From Lachnospiraceae bacterium (GTDB lineage Bacteria; Bacillota; Clostridia; Lachnospirales; Lachnospiraceae), in assembly GCA_017618075.1 (NCBI GenBank), contig JAFZUY010000023.1, positions 1 through 64,000 on the forward strand: a stretch of DNA of 64,000 nucleotides, written 5' to 3'. This document shows, piece after piece, positions 52,349 to 59,958 of this stretch. The position numbers and the translations under genes are program-made. The notes under the pieces were generated by a model. That model was not told where the DNA came from. It was given only the letters and a program-made list of their open reading frames with translations, and made no database searches. The stretch's first letter is position 1; every line of letters begins with the position of its first letter.

Positions 52349-54385
52349 TTAGTCGTCTATCATTGAGTCGAGTATTTCTTTTAATCTGTCGATTGCTTCC
52401 TCTACGGAAACGCCCTCGAACTGGGCACCTGCAATGTTCATATGTCCGCCGCCGCCGAGTTTTTCGGTTACTACCTGAACGTTAAGCTCGTCGATCGAAC
52501 GTGCGCTTAAATAAACCTTGCCCTGGTATTCTGTAAATACGAAACTTGCTTTAATTCCGTTGATGTTAAGAAGTTCGTTTGCAGTCTGTGCAGCCACGAT
52601 GGTAGGGCTCTTGCAGCCTGTGGAATCACATACGGAAATGGCATAATCGTTTCTGTAAATGTTTGTGTCTTTTATGGTCTTTGCTTTTGCAAGATATTCG
52701 GAAGCGTCCTCTCTGAAGAGCTTGCGGACTCTGGTTACATCGGCGCCGCTTCTTCTTAAGTATGCGGCTGCTTCAAATGTTCTGACACCGGTCTTGGTCA
52801 TAAAGTTGTTGGTGTCAATCATAATGCCCGAATAAAGTGCATCTGCCTCGATACCTGACAATCTGACGCCTTCGTCGATGTACTGAAGGATTTCTGCAAC
52901 CATTTCACTGGCTGATGAAGCGTACGGCTCGACGTAGGAAAGTGTCGCGTTATCGATGATTTCCTCGCCCTGTCTGTGGTGATCGAGCACAACGATTGCC
53001 TTACAGTATTTTAAGATGTCCGCACATTCGCACATTGAAGGCTTGTTGGTATCAACTACTACAAGTGCTGCGTTGTTGCCGACATTAAGCAATGCGTTTT
53101 CTCCGTTTACAAGCATGCCGGGATACTGTTCTTCGTTGTTGGCAAAGAGGTCTACGAGGGGCTTAAGTGAAGGTGTTACGTCATTTATGATGATGCTTGC
53201 CTTTTTATCAAGCGCTCTTGCGATACAGTATACGCCTACTGCGGAACCGAACGAGTCCACGTCGGGAAGCTTGTGACCCATGATATAAATCTGGTCCTTG
53301 TTAACAAGGATTTCACGAAGCGCCTGAGCTTTAACTCTGGCCTTAACTCGTGTATTCTTCTCTGAAGACTGGCTCTTGCCGCCGTAGTACTGAACGTTGC
53401 CCGGAGATTTGATAACCGCCTGGTCACCGCCACGGCCGAGTGCAAGGTCGATTGCGGCTCTGGCAAATTCATTGTTCTGGCTGTATGTAAGGCCATCCAG
53501 ACCGATACCGATACTGAGTGTAATCGGTCTTTCGTTACCGATGCTGACGGTCTTAATCTCTTCAAGGATATCAAACTTTGATTCCTTAAGTTCACTCAAG
53601 GATTTCTTTCGTAAAATAAGCAGATATTTGTCTTTTTCGGTCTTACGGACGATACCGTCAAGAGACGAAATACACTGTGTAATCTTTCTGTCGACTAATG
53701 CTAAAAGAAGCGATCTTCTGACATCGTCCACGTTTTCGAGAGCTTCTTCGTAGTTGTCGATATAAATCATGCCGACTACAACGCTCTGATCGTCGAGTTC
53801 TTTTAAAGCTATTTTAAGAGCGGTCTCATCAAAGAGATATAATCCGTAAAGGAACTCTCCGTTGCCGGTTTCCTCTAAAAATCTGCTGTTTTCCACCATG
53901 TTGTCGATGGAGATTTTTTTGATGTTTGCTCTGAATTCTCTGGATTCGAATGTGATGTTTACTTCGTTTTCCATGCTTTCGACAGGGAAAGTTTCCTCGG
54001 TCAGTTCTTCAAAAAATGAGGAAACGTCTTTTCCGAAACCTCTGTCGGAGCCGATTACTTTTTCGAATTCGCCGTTGGTCCAGACGATTTTTCCTTTATG
54101 GTCTAAAAGTGCATGAGGCAGGTTTAATTCTTTTAGGATCTGTTTCTGTATCTGCCCGTATTCCGTGGCGAAGTTGACCATCTCGTCAATGAAGAACTGC
54201 CTGAAATAAATCCACATCACGATTATTCCGACAAAATAAATCACAAGGAAGACGGATATTACGACTCCCGAAATGATATTAAGAATGTATATAGGAATAT
54301 TAATAATTGCAAGGATAATTCCAAAGGCAAGAAGAAGTGTAAAGTACAGTTTTAACTTGCCTTTAATTCTAACTTTTTTAGCCAT
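52349..54385 (-). CDS. gdpP: Cyclic-di-AMP phosphodiesterase, GdpP type
   Basis: A protein of 678 residues from the ATG at 54385 (GAGAGG upstream; an earlier in-frame TTG at 54412 is less likely). Two N-terminal membrane segments are followed by a degenerate PAS region, a degenerate GGDEF domain, and the DHH-DHHA1 phosphodiesterase: GHKLPDVDSFGSAVG, VVDTNKPSM, VVLDHHRQG (the DHH motif) and GGGGHMNIAGAQF. It degrades cyclic-di-AMP, which controls potassium and osmolyte uptake and wall homeostasis. It heads the gdpP-rplI-dnaB group and lies after the rpsF-ssb-rpsR operon terminator. Confidence 0.96.
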   Translation of the reverse strand: MAKKVRIKGKLKLYFTLLLAFGIILAIINIPIYILNIISGVVISVFLVIYFVGIIVMWIYFRQFFIDEMVNFATEYGQIQKQILKELNLPHALLDHKGKIVWTNGEFEKVIGSDRGFGKDVSSFFEELTEETFPVESMENEVNITFESREFRANIKKISIDNMVENSRFLEETGNGEFLYGLYLFDETALKIALKELDDQSVVVGMIYIDNYEEALENVDDVRRSLLLALVDRKITQCISSLDGIVRKTEKDKYLLILRKKSLSELKESKFDILEEIKTVSIGNERPITLSIGIGLDGLTYSQNNEFARAAIDLALGRGGDQAVIKSPGNVQYYGGKSQSSEKNTRVKARVKAQALREILVNKDQIYIMGHKLPDVDSFGSAVGVYCIARALDKKASIIINDVTPSLKPLVDLFANNEEQYPGMLVNGENALLNVGNNAALVVVDTNKPSMCECADILKYCKAIVVLDHHRQGEEIIDNATLSYVEPYASSASEMVAEILQYIDEGVRLSGIEADALYSGIMIDTNNFMTKTGVRTFEAAAYLRRSGADVTRVRKLFREDASEYLAKAKTIKDTNIYRNDYAISVCDSTGCKSPTIVAAQTANELLNINGIKASFVFTEYQGKVYLSARSIDELNVQVVTEKLGGGGHMNIAGAQFEGVSVEEAIDRLKEILDSMIDD

Positions 54386-54512
54386 ACATTTAACCTCTCG
54401 CAAAACACCCAAAAGATAAGTGTATTATATCACTTTTTTTATTCGCATTCCATTACTACATATGGTATATTAACGCGTGCGAACGCCATATAAATGCATT
54501 TTATTGTAGGAA

Positions 54513-54543
54513 CAAAAAAAGGATGCGGTTTCCCACATCCTTT
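54513..54543 (-). terminator. Terminator of rpsF-ssb-rpsR
   Basis: The minus strand reads AAAGGATGTGG, GAAA loop, CCGCATCCTTTTTTT: an 11-base stem with one G-T pair followed by seven T, starting eight bases after the rpsR stop. Confidence 0.88.
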
Positions 54544-54550
54544 AAAGTTA

Positions 54551-54817
54551 TTATTCTACTGAATAAGGCATTAATGCTACGTGACGAGCTCTCTTGATTG
54601 CAGCTGTTAAAGCTCTCTGATGCTTAGCACATGTACCGGTAATTCTTCTGGGAAGAATCTTTCCGGACTCTGATACGTATCTTTTAAGCTTTGCTGTATC
54701 TTTGTAATCGATCTCGTTATCTTTGCCACAGAATACACATACTTTTTTTCTTCTGCGGATATTGCCTTTCCTCTTTAATGCAGGATCGGCTGTTTTATTA
54801 TCTTTAACGAATGCCAT
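54551..54817 (-). CDS. rpsR: Ribosomal protein S18
   Basis: An 88-residue S18, small-subunit protein that pairs with S6. Recognisable by [18 protein letters not shown], the [19 protein letters not shown] core and [20 protein letters not shown]. It retains the zinc-type cysteines (C-x-x-C in VCVFCGK, and C in GTCAKHQ), a form common in anaerobic Firmicutes. Third gene of the rpsF-ssb-rpsR operon. GGAGG lies upstream of the ATG. Confidence 0.97.
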   Translation of the reverse strand: MAFVKDNKTADPALKRKGNIRRRKKVCVFCGKDNEIDYKDTAKLKRYVSESGKILPRRITGTCAKHQRALTAAIKRARHVALMPYSVE

Positions 54818-54835
54818 GATTAATCCTCCTAAAAA

Positions 54836-55264
54836 CTAAAACGGCATATCATCCTTTACTCCGGCGTCAATGTTCATGAAATCGCCGTCGTCCTGAATGG
54901 TATTATTCGAAGATGAATTTGCTTCTGTCTGTCCCCCGTTATTGCCTGAAGCGTTCTTGCTCTCGGCAAATTCCTGATCTTCGGCTATAACATCTGTTGT
55001 ATAAACCTTCTGACCATCCTTGTTTGTGTAACTTCCGGTCTGGATACGACCAGTTACAACAACCTTGATACCCTTTTTGAGATATTTCTCAGCAAACTCT
55101 GCTCCTTTTCCAAAAACAACGATGTTGATGAAATCCGTGTTGTTTTCTTCACTTCTGGAGAATCTTCTGTCTACTGCAAGAGTATATCTTGCAACAAGAC
55201 CTGTGCCTTCACCTCTCATATCGGGATCTTTGGTTAAACGTCCCATAAGAATAACTTTATTCAT
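54836..55264 (-). CDS. ssb: Single-stranded DNA-binding protein
   Basis: An OB-fold SSB of 142 residues from the ATG at 55264, with AGAAGG upstream; a longer frame start at 55300 would overlap rpsF. The N-terminus MNKVILMGRLTKDPDMR, FSRSEENNTDFINIVVFGKGA and GRIQTGSYTNKDGQKVYTTD are typical. A Gly/Asn/Ser-rich linker leads to the acidic C-terminal tip DDMPF, which recruits partner proteins. It coats single-stranded DNA during replication and repair. Located between rpsF and rpsR, as in most Firmicutes. Confidence 0.97.
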   Translation of the reverse strand: MNKVILMGRLTKDPDMRGEGTGLVARYTLAVDRRFSRSEENNTDFINIVVFGKGAEFAEKYLKKGIKVVVTGRIQTGSYTNKDGQKVYTTDVIAEDQEFAESKNASGNNGGQTEANSSSNNTIQDDGDFMNIDAGVKDDMPF

Positions 55265-55277
55265 ATATACCTTCTTT

Positions 55278-55568
55278 CTATTGTTCGTCTGTTCTGACAA
55301 CTAAGAATCTTAATACGTTGTCCATGATACGAACGCGGTTTTCGATTTCAGCGGGAGCAGTTGCTTCTGCATCAAAACGAATGAAATAGTAGAAAGCCTC
55401 GTGCATATGCTGAATATCATATGCTAATTTTTTCTTACCGGCATCCTCAACTTCTGTGATTGTACCGCCGAATCTTTCGATGTAAGCCTTGCACTTATCA
55501 ACTACCGCAGCTCTCGCATCGTCTTCGATCTTAGCATTGACAACAATACATAATTCATACTTATTCAT
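55278..55568 (-). CDS. rpsF: Ribosomal protein S6
   Basis: A 96-residue S6 from the ATG at 55568, which has a strong AGGAGG eight bases upstream; the frame extends further but without a site. Features: YELCIVVNAKIEDDAR, FGGTITEVEDAGKKKLAYDI, HEAFYYFIRFDA and the final NVLRFLVVR. First gene of rpsF-ssb-rpsR, binding S18 on the platform of the small subunit. Confidence 0.96.
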   Translation of the reverse strand: MNKYELCIVVNAKIEDDARAAVVDKCKAYIERFGGTITEVEDAGKKKLAYDIQHMHEAFYYFIRFDAEATAPAEIENRVRIMDNVLRFLVVRTDEQ

Positions 55569-55641
55569 GCTTGTTACCTCCTTTTGGTCTCTGGCCCTTA
55601 CCTTATGTAAGAGCAAGGAAATTATTTCATCACGGACTTAT

Positions 55642-55670
55642 ATGATAACACAGCGATTTTCAAATCGCAA
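55642..55670 (-). promoter_or_regulatory. Promoter of rpsF-ssb-rpsR
   Basis: TTGCGA (55670-55665) and TATCAT (55647-55642) on the minus strand with a 17-base spacer, about 74 bases upstream of the rpsF start. The leader between them contains no structure that I can assign with confidence. Confidence 0.6.
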
Positions 55671-55703
55671 GGAAAAATTTTTATATCCGTGAGATTTTCT
55701 TTC

Positions 55704-55877
55704 TTATTTAACTGCCTTTATGTTTTTTTCGATTTTGCTCCTGGTAATTTCAATCTGATGACCGCAGGTTACGCACTCAAGACGGCAGTCGCTTCCGACA
55801 CGTAAAACCTTCCATGTATTGCCTCCGCAGGGGTGCTTTTTCTTGAATTCCAGGATGTCGTTTTCTTTTATGATCAT
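55704..55877 (-). CDS. DUF951-family small protein
   Basis: A 57-residue protein beginning MIIKENDILEFKKKHPCGGN. The cysteine pattern (PCGGNTWKV ... LECVTCGHQIEITR) suggests a small zinc-binding fold and matches DUF951, a conserved Firmicutes protein often found near rpsF-ssb-rpsR. The ATG at 55877 overlaps the stop of the sirtuin gene by four bases, so the two are translationally coupled. Its role is unknown. Confidence 0.85.
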   Translation of the reverse strand: MIIKENDILEFKKKHPCGGNTWKVLRVGSDCRLECVTCGHQIEITRSKIEKNIKAVK

Positions 55878-56635
55878 AACTGTGAGAATACCTCTCCGAT
55901 TTTGCCTGCAATGCAAAGGTTTGCGTACCTGTCGCGCGGTGTGGGCTGAAGATTTACAAGCACAAGCTTATTGCCCCTGTAATAATCTATGAGGCCTGCT
56001 GCGGGATAAACCGCAAGCGATGTACCGCCGATAATGAGCACGTCCGCATTCTGGATGTACTGAACGGATTTCTGCATTGTAAGTCCGTCGAGGCCTTCTT
56101 CGTAAAGAACTACGTCGGGTTTTATGATGCCGCCGCACTTGTCGCATTTGGGAACCATGTAGTCCGCATCGCCGGGTTTGTATTTTTCCGCTGCCTCGTT
56201 GACTTTTTCTTTTATGGCCGTAAAATCATAAAACGCATGGCATTTCATACAGTAGTTTCTCTGGACGCTTCCGTGAAGCTCCATGACTTCCTTACTGCCG
56301 GCGTCCTGATGAAGGCCGTCTATGTTCTGGGTGATGACTGCTTTAAGCTTGCCTGCCTTCTCTAACTCGGCAAGCTTAAGATGAGCCTTATTTGGTTTGG
56401 CACCTTCTAAAAGAAGTTTGTCTTTATAAAACTTATAAAATTCGCTCGTTTTTCTCATAAAAAACGTGTGGCTTAAAATCGTCTCGGGCGGATAATCATA
56501 TTTCTGATTGTAAAGTCCGTCCACGCTTCGAAAGTCCGGAATACCGCTCTCGGTGGAAACTCCCGCGCCTCCGAAAAATACGATGTTGTCACTCTCGTCA
56601 ACCCACTTTTTTAATGTAGCGATTTTTTCGTCCAT
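55874..56635 (-). CDS. cobB: Sirtuin NAD-dependent deacylase
   Basis: A 253-residue sirtuin of the bacterial CobB/SIR2 type. The NAD-binding GAGVSTESGIPDFRS, the TQNIDGLHQDAG core, the catalytic LHGSV His, and the zinc cysteines (CMKCHAF and CDKCGG) are all present, as is IGGTSLAVYPAAGL. It removes acetyl or other acyl groups from lysines, using NAD. It is directly upstream of the DUF951 gene and downstream of a palindrome that separates it from the radical SAM group. ATG at 56635. Confidence 0.95.
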   Translation of the reverse strand: MDEKIATLKKWVDESDNIVFFGGAGVSTESGIPDFRSVDGLYNQKYDYPPETILSHTFFMRKTSEFYKFYKDKLLLEGAKPNKAHLKLAELEKAGKLKAVITQNIDGLHQDAGSKEVMELHGSVQRNYCMKCHAFYDFTAIKEKVNEAAEKYKPGDADYMVPKCDKCGGIIKPDVVLYEEGLDGLTMQKSVQYIQNADVLIIGGTSLAVYPAAGLIDYYRGNKLVLVNLQPTPRDRYANLCIAGKIGEVFSQL

Positions 56636-56664
56636 AGTGTTACCTCCCCAATTTTTTTCTTTTA

Positions 56665-56716
56665 GGAGCCGGGTGCACCGACGGGAACGAAGTTCCCTAG
56701 TGTGAGCCGGGCACCT
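56665..56716. repeat. Palindromic intergenic repeat, expanded copy
   Basis: GGAGCCGGGTGCACC and GAGCCGGGCACC flank an inserted segment that has its own small inverted repeat (GGGAACGAAGTTCCC). It lies between the DUF6472-like gene and the sirtuin gene. Longest copy of the local palindrome family. Confidence 0.65.
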
Positions 56717-56721
56717 TTATT

Positions 56722-56898
56722 TTACATCTGATGTCTTACGACTTTGTACTCGTCGCCGCACTGATAATACGGGCACTGATAATGCGAGTCCGTGTTTAAA
56801 CGGATGTAATCGTCTTCGTCCATGCTCACGCAGCAGACATATTCTTCTTCGTCGTCATCGAATACAAAATTTGCACATTCTTCACATGAGATATCCAT
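56722..56898 (-). CDS. DUF6472-like small Cys-rich protein
   Basis: A 58-residue protein, MDISCEECANFVFDDDEEEY to KVVRHQM, with six cysteines (C5, C8, C22, C23, C42, C47). The pattern CxxC...DDDEEEYVCC...DEDDY...CPYY is that of DUF6472, a family of short proteins with possible metal sites found widely in Clostridia. The start is at the ATG at 56898, with AGGAGA upstream; a longer frame to 56931 would overlap the radical SAM gene and lacks a site. It starts eight bases after the radical SAM gene and is surely cotranscribed with it. Function unknown; a partner or iron-sulfur/metal helper for the radical SAM enzyme is one idea. Confidence 0.78.
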   Translation of the reverse strand: MDISCEECANFVFDDDEEEYVCCVSMDEDDYIRLNTDSHYQCPYYQCGDEYKVVRHQM

Positions 56899-56906
56899 AA
56901 TTTCTC

Positions 56907-58004
56907 CTAAAATAAAATACCCTTCATGCACAGATTTGGTTCCATGGTGTCAAAGTTCCAGGTGTGGAAAGAATCTGCGGCACAGAATTTATAATCGGGA
57001 CAGTCGGCACATTTGCCTGTTTTACGAAAATCGTTTCTGAAATTAACGAACTTGTTTTCCCATACTTCTTTTAGGTTATCTGTTCTGATGTTGCCCTGAA
57101 TAAGTTCGGGACGTCTTTCGATATCAAGGCATCCGCCGATATCGCCGTTGTACATGATACTTGCTGTGTAAACGCCTGCGTTACAGAGGAAATACCACTG
57201 TCTGACCTCGCGCTCCATATCTGTACCGAGGTAATGCGAACAGCCGTAGGTAACTTCCATTTCGCTTTCAAATCTCTTTTCGCGGATGAAATCAAACATC
57301 CTTATGTATTCGTCTTTTGAAAGCATCAGTTCTGCATTGTCTTTGGCTCTTCCGATAGGTTCGATATTGATTACACGCCATGAACGAACGCCGACTTTTT
57401 TGAATTCCTCATACATTGCGTCGAGCTCGCCGATGTTTTTATGATAAATAACCGTTGTTATCTGCACATGTGAAATGCCGACTTCGAGCATGTTTTTGAT
57501 GCCCTCTATCGTCTTTTCGTAACATCCGGGCGACTGTCTGAACCATTCGTGGTTTTCCTTTAGACCGTCGACGCTGACGGAAACCGTTCTTAAGCCGGTT
57601 TCTGCGAGCTTTCTGGCGGCTTCCTTGTCTACCAGGGTTCCGTTTGAAGTCATGCCCCAGCCGAAACCAAGCTTGTTTGCCTCATCCATTATTTCAAAAA
57701 AGTCGGTGCGAAGCAGAGGCTCACCGCCTGTTACGCAGAGGCGCATTCTTTTTATGTTGAAATCTCTTTTAACCTGTTTTAATGCAGTTATTATTTCGTC
57801 TTTTGTAAGCATTCCGGACACATCGATATCGCCGCATCTTGAACCGCAGTGCAGGCAGTGCTCATTGCAAAACGGTGTAATTTCCAAGAAAAGAGACCTG
57901 AGCTCCGGATGGGGTCTCAGTGTCTCTTCTCTGTATTCAGCAAGCTGCTGCATATGTTCGTTTTTTATTTTCGCATTCAGTCCGGAGTTGTTTTTCTTTT
58001 TCAT
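56907..58004 (-). CDS. Radical SAM/SPASM-domain protein
   Basis: A radical SAM enzyme of 365 residues from the ATG at 58004 (GGAG upstream; an in-frame TTG at 58016 is less likely). CxxxCxxC as CNEHCLHC (C46, C50, C53) binds the SAM iron-sulfur cluster, followed by VTGGEPLLR and TSNGTL. The C-terminal SPASM region has further cysteines (CNAGVYT, GGCLDIE, CADCPDYKFCA and a final C near NLCMKG) for auxiliary clusters. SPASM enzymes commonly modify peptides or proteins. The gene lies 21 bases downstream of the DUF805-YGPP gene and just before the DUF6472-like gene in one operon, so the repeated YGPP tail is a plausible substrate. This assignment is inferred from context, not from known homology. 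Confidence 0.9.
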   Translation of the reverse strand: MKKKNNSGLNAKIKNEHMQQLAEYREETLRPHPELRSLFLEITPFCNEHCLHCGSRCGDIDVSGMLTKDEIITALKQVKRDFNIKRMRLCVTGGEPLLRTDFFEIMDEANKLGFGWGMTSNGTLVDKEAARKLAETGLRTVSVSVDGLKENHEWFRQSPGCYEKTIEGIKNMLEVGISHVQITTVIYHKNIGELDAMYEEFKKVGVRSWRVINIEPIGRAKDNAELMLSKDEYIRMFDFIREKRFESEMEVTYGCSHYLGTDMEREVRQWYFLCNAGVYTASIMYNGDIGGCLDIERRPELIQGNIRTDNLKEVWENKFVNFRNDFRKTGKCADCPDYKFCAADSFHTWNFDTMEPNLCMKGILF

Positions 58005-58025
58005 TTTTTTCTCCAAACAGGATTT

Positions 58026-58982
58026 TTATTCGAACCAGTCGGGCGGTCCGTAAACCGTCGGCTGCATATTTATATCGACATTGAAATCATCTTCTTCAAG
58101 AGGATCGATATTAAGGCCTTCCGTATCATCATTTCCTTCGAACCACTCGGGAGGGCCGTATACGTCTTCGTTTATATTGACGTCGGGATCGAAATCGTCA
58201 TCATCGTCATCATTAAACCACGAAGGCGGTCCGTATACATTCTGATTGTCATTATTCTGAGGTAAATACTCATCCTCGTCGAAAGGAGGCGGTCCGTACA
58301 TCGGTACAGTATCATTGTTTGAAGGATCGTAATCATCATTACCGTCTTCAATCCATACAGGCGGGCCGTACTCTGTCTGAGGCTCGTTATATGAGGGATC
58401 AAACCAGTCGGGAGGGCCGTATACCCCGTTATTCATATTGTCATCGGGATCGTACGGAGGTCCGTATACATCGTCATTCTGATTGTATGAGGGATCATAC
58501 CATTCGGGTGGTCCGTACACAGACGGCTGAATGTTGTTGGCCGCAAAGAATGCTACTCCTGCCACTGCTGAACCGAGAGCACAGAGGATTAAAAGAATTA
58601 TATGACCGATTCCGACGAATAAAAGAAGGATGGTCCACCAGCCGCTCTTTCCCGCATCACGAAGTCTTCTGACAGTAAGTGCAATCCACGGGATAATTGA
58701 TAAGCCGAGATATATAAGAATCAAAACTGCGGGTATAAGCAGAATAATATGAAGTATCGTTAAAAGAATGGATTCATCAACAAACTCCTGTAAGAGGAAT
58801 ATTCCCGAAGATAAAAGCATACCGAAAAAAGCAAGAATTCCTAAAATAGCATGGAACAGAAAAGCAAACCAGTATTCTTTCCTGGTGCTTGTTCCTTTGT
58901 AATTAAAAATTCCTGCCCATAATCTTATTTGTGCCGAGAAAAAATTTGCGTCTTTTCTTTCCATATTTTTCCCCCACTCCAT
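58026..58982 (-). CDS. DUF805 membrane protein with eight YGPP repeats in its tail
   Basis: A 318-residue protein. Residues about 37-150 are a DUF805 membrane domain: hydrophobic segments at 37-63, 72-103 and 116-147, with the family motif RRLRDAGKSGWW at 105-116. The rest (155-318) is an acidic, Asp/Asn-rich tail with eight copies of YGPP, mostly VYGPPxWF[DEN], at 155, 172, 187, 204, 228, 249, 274 and 310, the last ending the protein as VYGPPDWFE. The DUF805 family normally has no such tail. The first in-frame ATG (58982) has no clear ribosome binding site, while ATG at 58964 has GGAG...GGGGG upstream, so the true start may be six codons later. Nine bases after the acyltransferase gene and 21 bases before the radical SAM gene. 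Confidence 0.82.
   Translation of the reverse strand: MEWGKNMERKDANFFSAQIRLWAGIFNYKGTSTRKEYWFAFLFHAILGILAFFGMLLSSGIFLLQEFVDESILLTILHIILLIPAVLILIYLGLSIIPWIALTVRRLRDAGKSGWWTILLLFVGIGHIILLILCALGSAVAGVAFFAANNIQPSVYGPPEWYDPSYNQNDDVYGPPYDPDDNMNNGVYGPPDWFDPSYNEPQTEYGPPVWIEDGNDDYDPSNNDTVPMYGPPPFDEDEYLPQNNDNQNVYGPPSWFNDDDDDDFDPDVNINEDVYGPPEWFEGNDDTEGLNIDPLEEDDFNVDINMQPTVYGPPDWFE
58029..58520 (-). repeat. Coding repeat region: eight VYGPPxWF units
   Basis: The coding sequence for residues 155-318 of the DUF805 protein holds eight irregular units of 9-36 residues that share YGPP, usually with Trp and Phe or Tyr two to three residues later and acidic linkers. The DNA copies of the core (GT-TAC/TAT-GG-CCN-CC) differ at third positions, so selection acts on the peptide rather than on recent DNA duplication. 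Confidence 0.9.
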
Positions 58983-58990
58983 AAACGGAT

Positions 58991-59899
58991 TTATTCTTCC
59001 GTCTTTTCTTCCTTTTTCTCTTCCTTCTTAACACCCGGTACTATTGCCTCGGGATCGATTGGGTTGCCGTTCTCATCCTTGCCGTGTGTAATGTTCTCGT
59101 AAATAAGCTTGAACGCATGCTCTGAAAGGCCTGCGGTATTTAACTCTTTTACCTTTTCAGCAGATACGACATCCACGATTTTTAAATAAACATCCGATCT
59201 TCTCGGAATTCTTTTCTTTACAAATTCAGTGCCGCTGATTGCGATGATAACCACGGGGCAGTTTGCCTTGGTTGCAATCTTAAAAGCGCCGTTTTTAAAC
59301 TCTAAAAGAGGCTTTTGTGTTCTGTTTCTCGTTCCTTCGGGGAAGATAAACACGCTGGTCAAATCATCTTTGATATAGCCTGCTGCCTTGTTGATTGTAA
59401 CAAGTGCGTTTTTAACATGGTCTCTGTCGATAGCCATAAAACCTGATTTGTGCATCATGGCTCCGGTAAGAGGAATGTTAAAGTTTTCGGGCTTGCTGAC
59501 AAAGACAAGCATATGTTTTCTGAGTGCGTAAATTACACTCATGGGATCGTAATTTGAAAGATGGTTTGCAACAACCAAAAATCTTGTGCCGGGCGCAGGA
59601 AGTTTTTCCGCACCTTCAACATGAACATGCACATTAAGGAAAAACAATCCGATTCTTGTGGATTCGGTAAAAATCCATTTGTAAAACTTTGAAGGCTTTG
59701 TAACTTCTTTTTTCTTGTTGATACAAAGTGACCAAAGATAAAGAACTACCCAGTAAATAACCTCCCAAAGGATGATTCCTGCTAAAAGAAGTCCTATGGC
59801 AACAAGGATATTCCAGGGCAGGGGCAGTGCGTACCATCTGCAAACAATGTATGATACTGCAGCAGAGATTATTCCAAGAAGTGTAAGTATTAAAAGCAT
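58991..59899 (-). CDS. 1-acylglycerol-3-phosphate O-acyltransferase (PlsC-like)
   Basis: A 302-residue PlsC-family acyltransferase with two N-terminal hydrophobic segments (1-50). The catalytic NHLSNYDP (NH-x4-D) at about 113, GFMAIDRD, and FPEGTRNRTQK are present, followed by VIIAISGTE. It acylates lysophosphatidic acid in phospholipid synthesis at the inner membrane face. The C-terminal tail is Lys/Glu-rich and probably disordered. It is nine bases upstream of the DUF805 gene and likely in the same transcript, which may be incidental. GAGG precedes the ATG. Confidence 0.88.
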   Translation of the reverse strand: MLLILTLLGIISAAVSYIVCRWYALPLPWNILVAIGLLLAGIILWEVIYWVVLYLWSLCINKKKEVTKPSKFYKWIFTESTRIGLFFLNVHVHVEGAEKLPAPGTRFLVVANHLSNYDPMSVIYALRKHMLVFVSKPENFNIPLTGAMMHKSGFMAIDRDHVKNALVTINKAAGYIKDDLTSVFIFPEGTRNRTQKPLLEFKNGAFKIATKANCPVVIIAISGTEFVKKRIPRRSDVYLKIVDVVSAEKVKELNTAGLSEHAFKLIYENITHGKDENGNPIDPEAIVPGVKKEEKKEEKTEE

Positions 59900-59958
59900 T
59901 TTTATTATTTCCTCTTTTCAATTATACGTTTCAAGTTTGTTTTTTTATGATAAAAATT

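Noticed and set aside
56907-58004. Radical SAM enzyme as an anaerobic sulfatase-maturing enzyme or heme/PQQ-type enzyme
   Set aside because: No sulfatase, heme or PQQ genes are nearby and the neighbours point to a peptide or protein target, although the sequence alone does not rule these out.
58029-58520. Possible CRISPR array
   Set aside because: The repeat cores are only about 12-20 bases, vary at third positions, stay in frame, and have spacers of very unequal length; no cas genes are present.
58172-58672. Alternative frames over the YGPP tail
   Set aside because: They are shadows of the repeat region; the minus-strand DUF805 frame is supported by its domain, operon position and stop.
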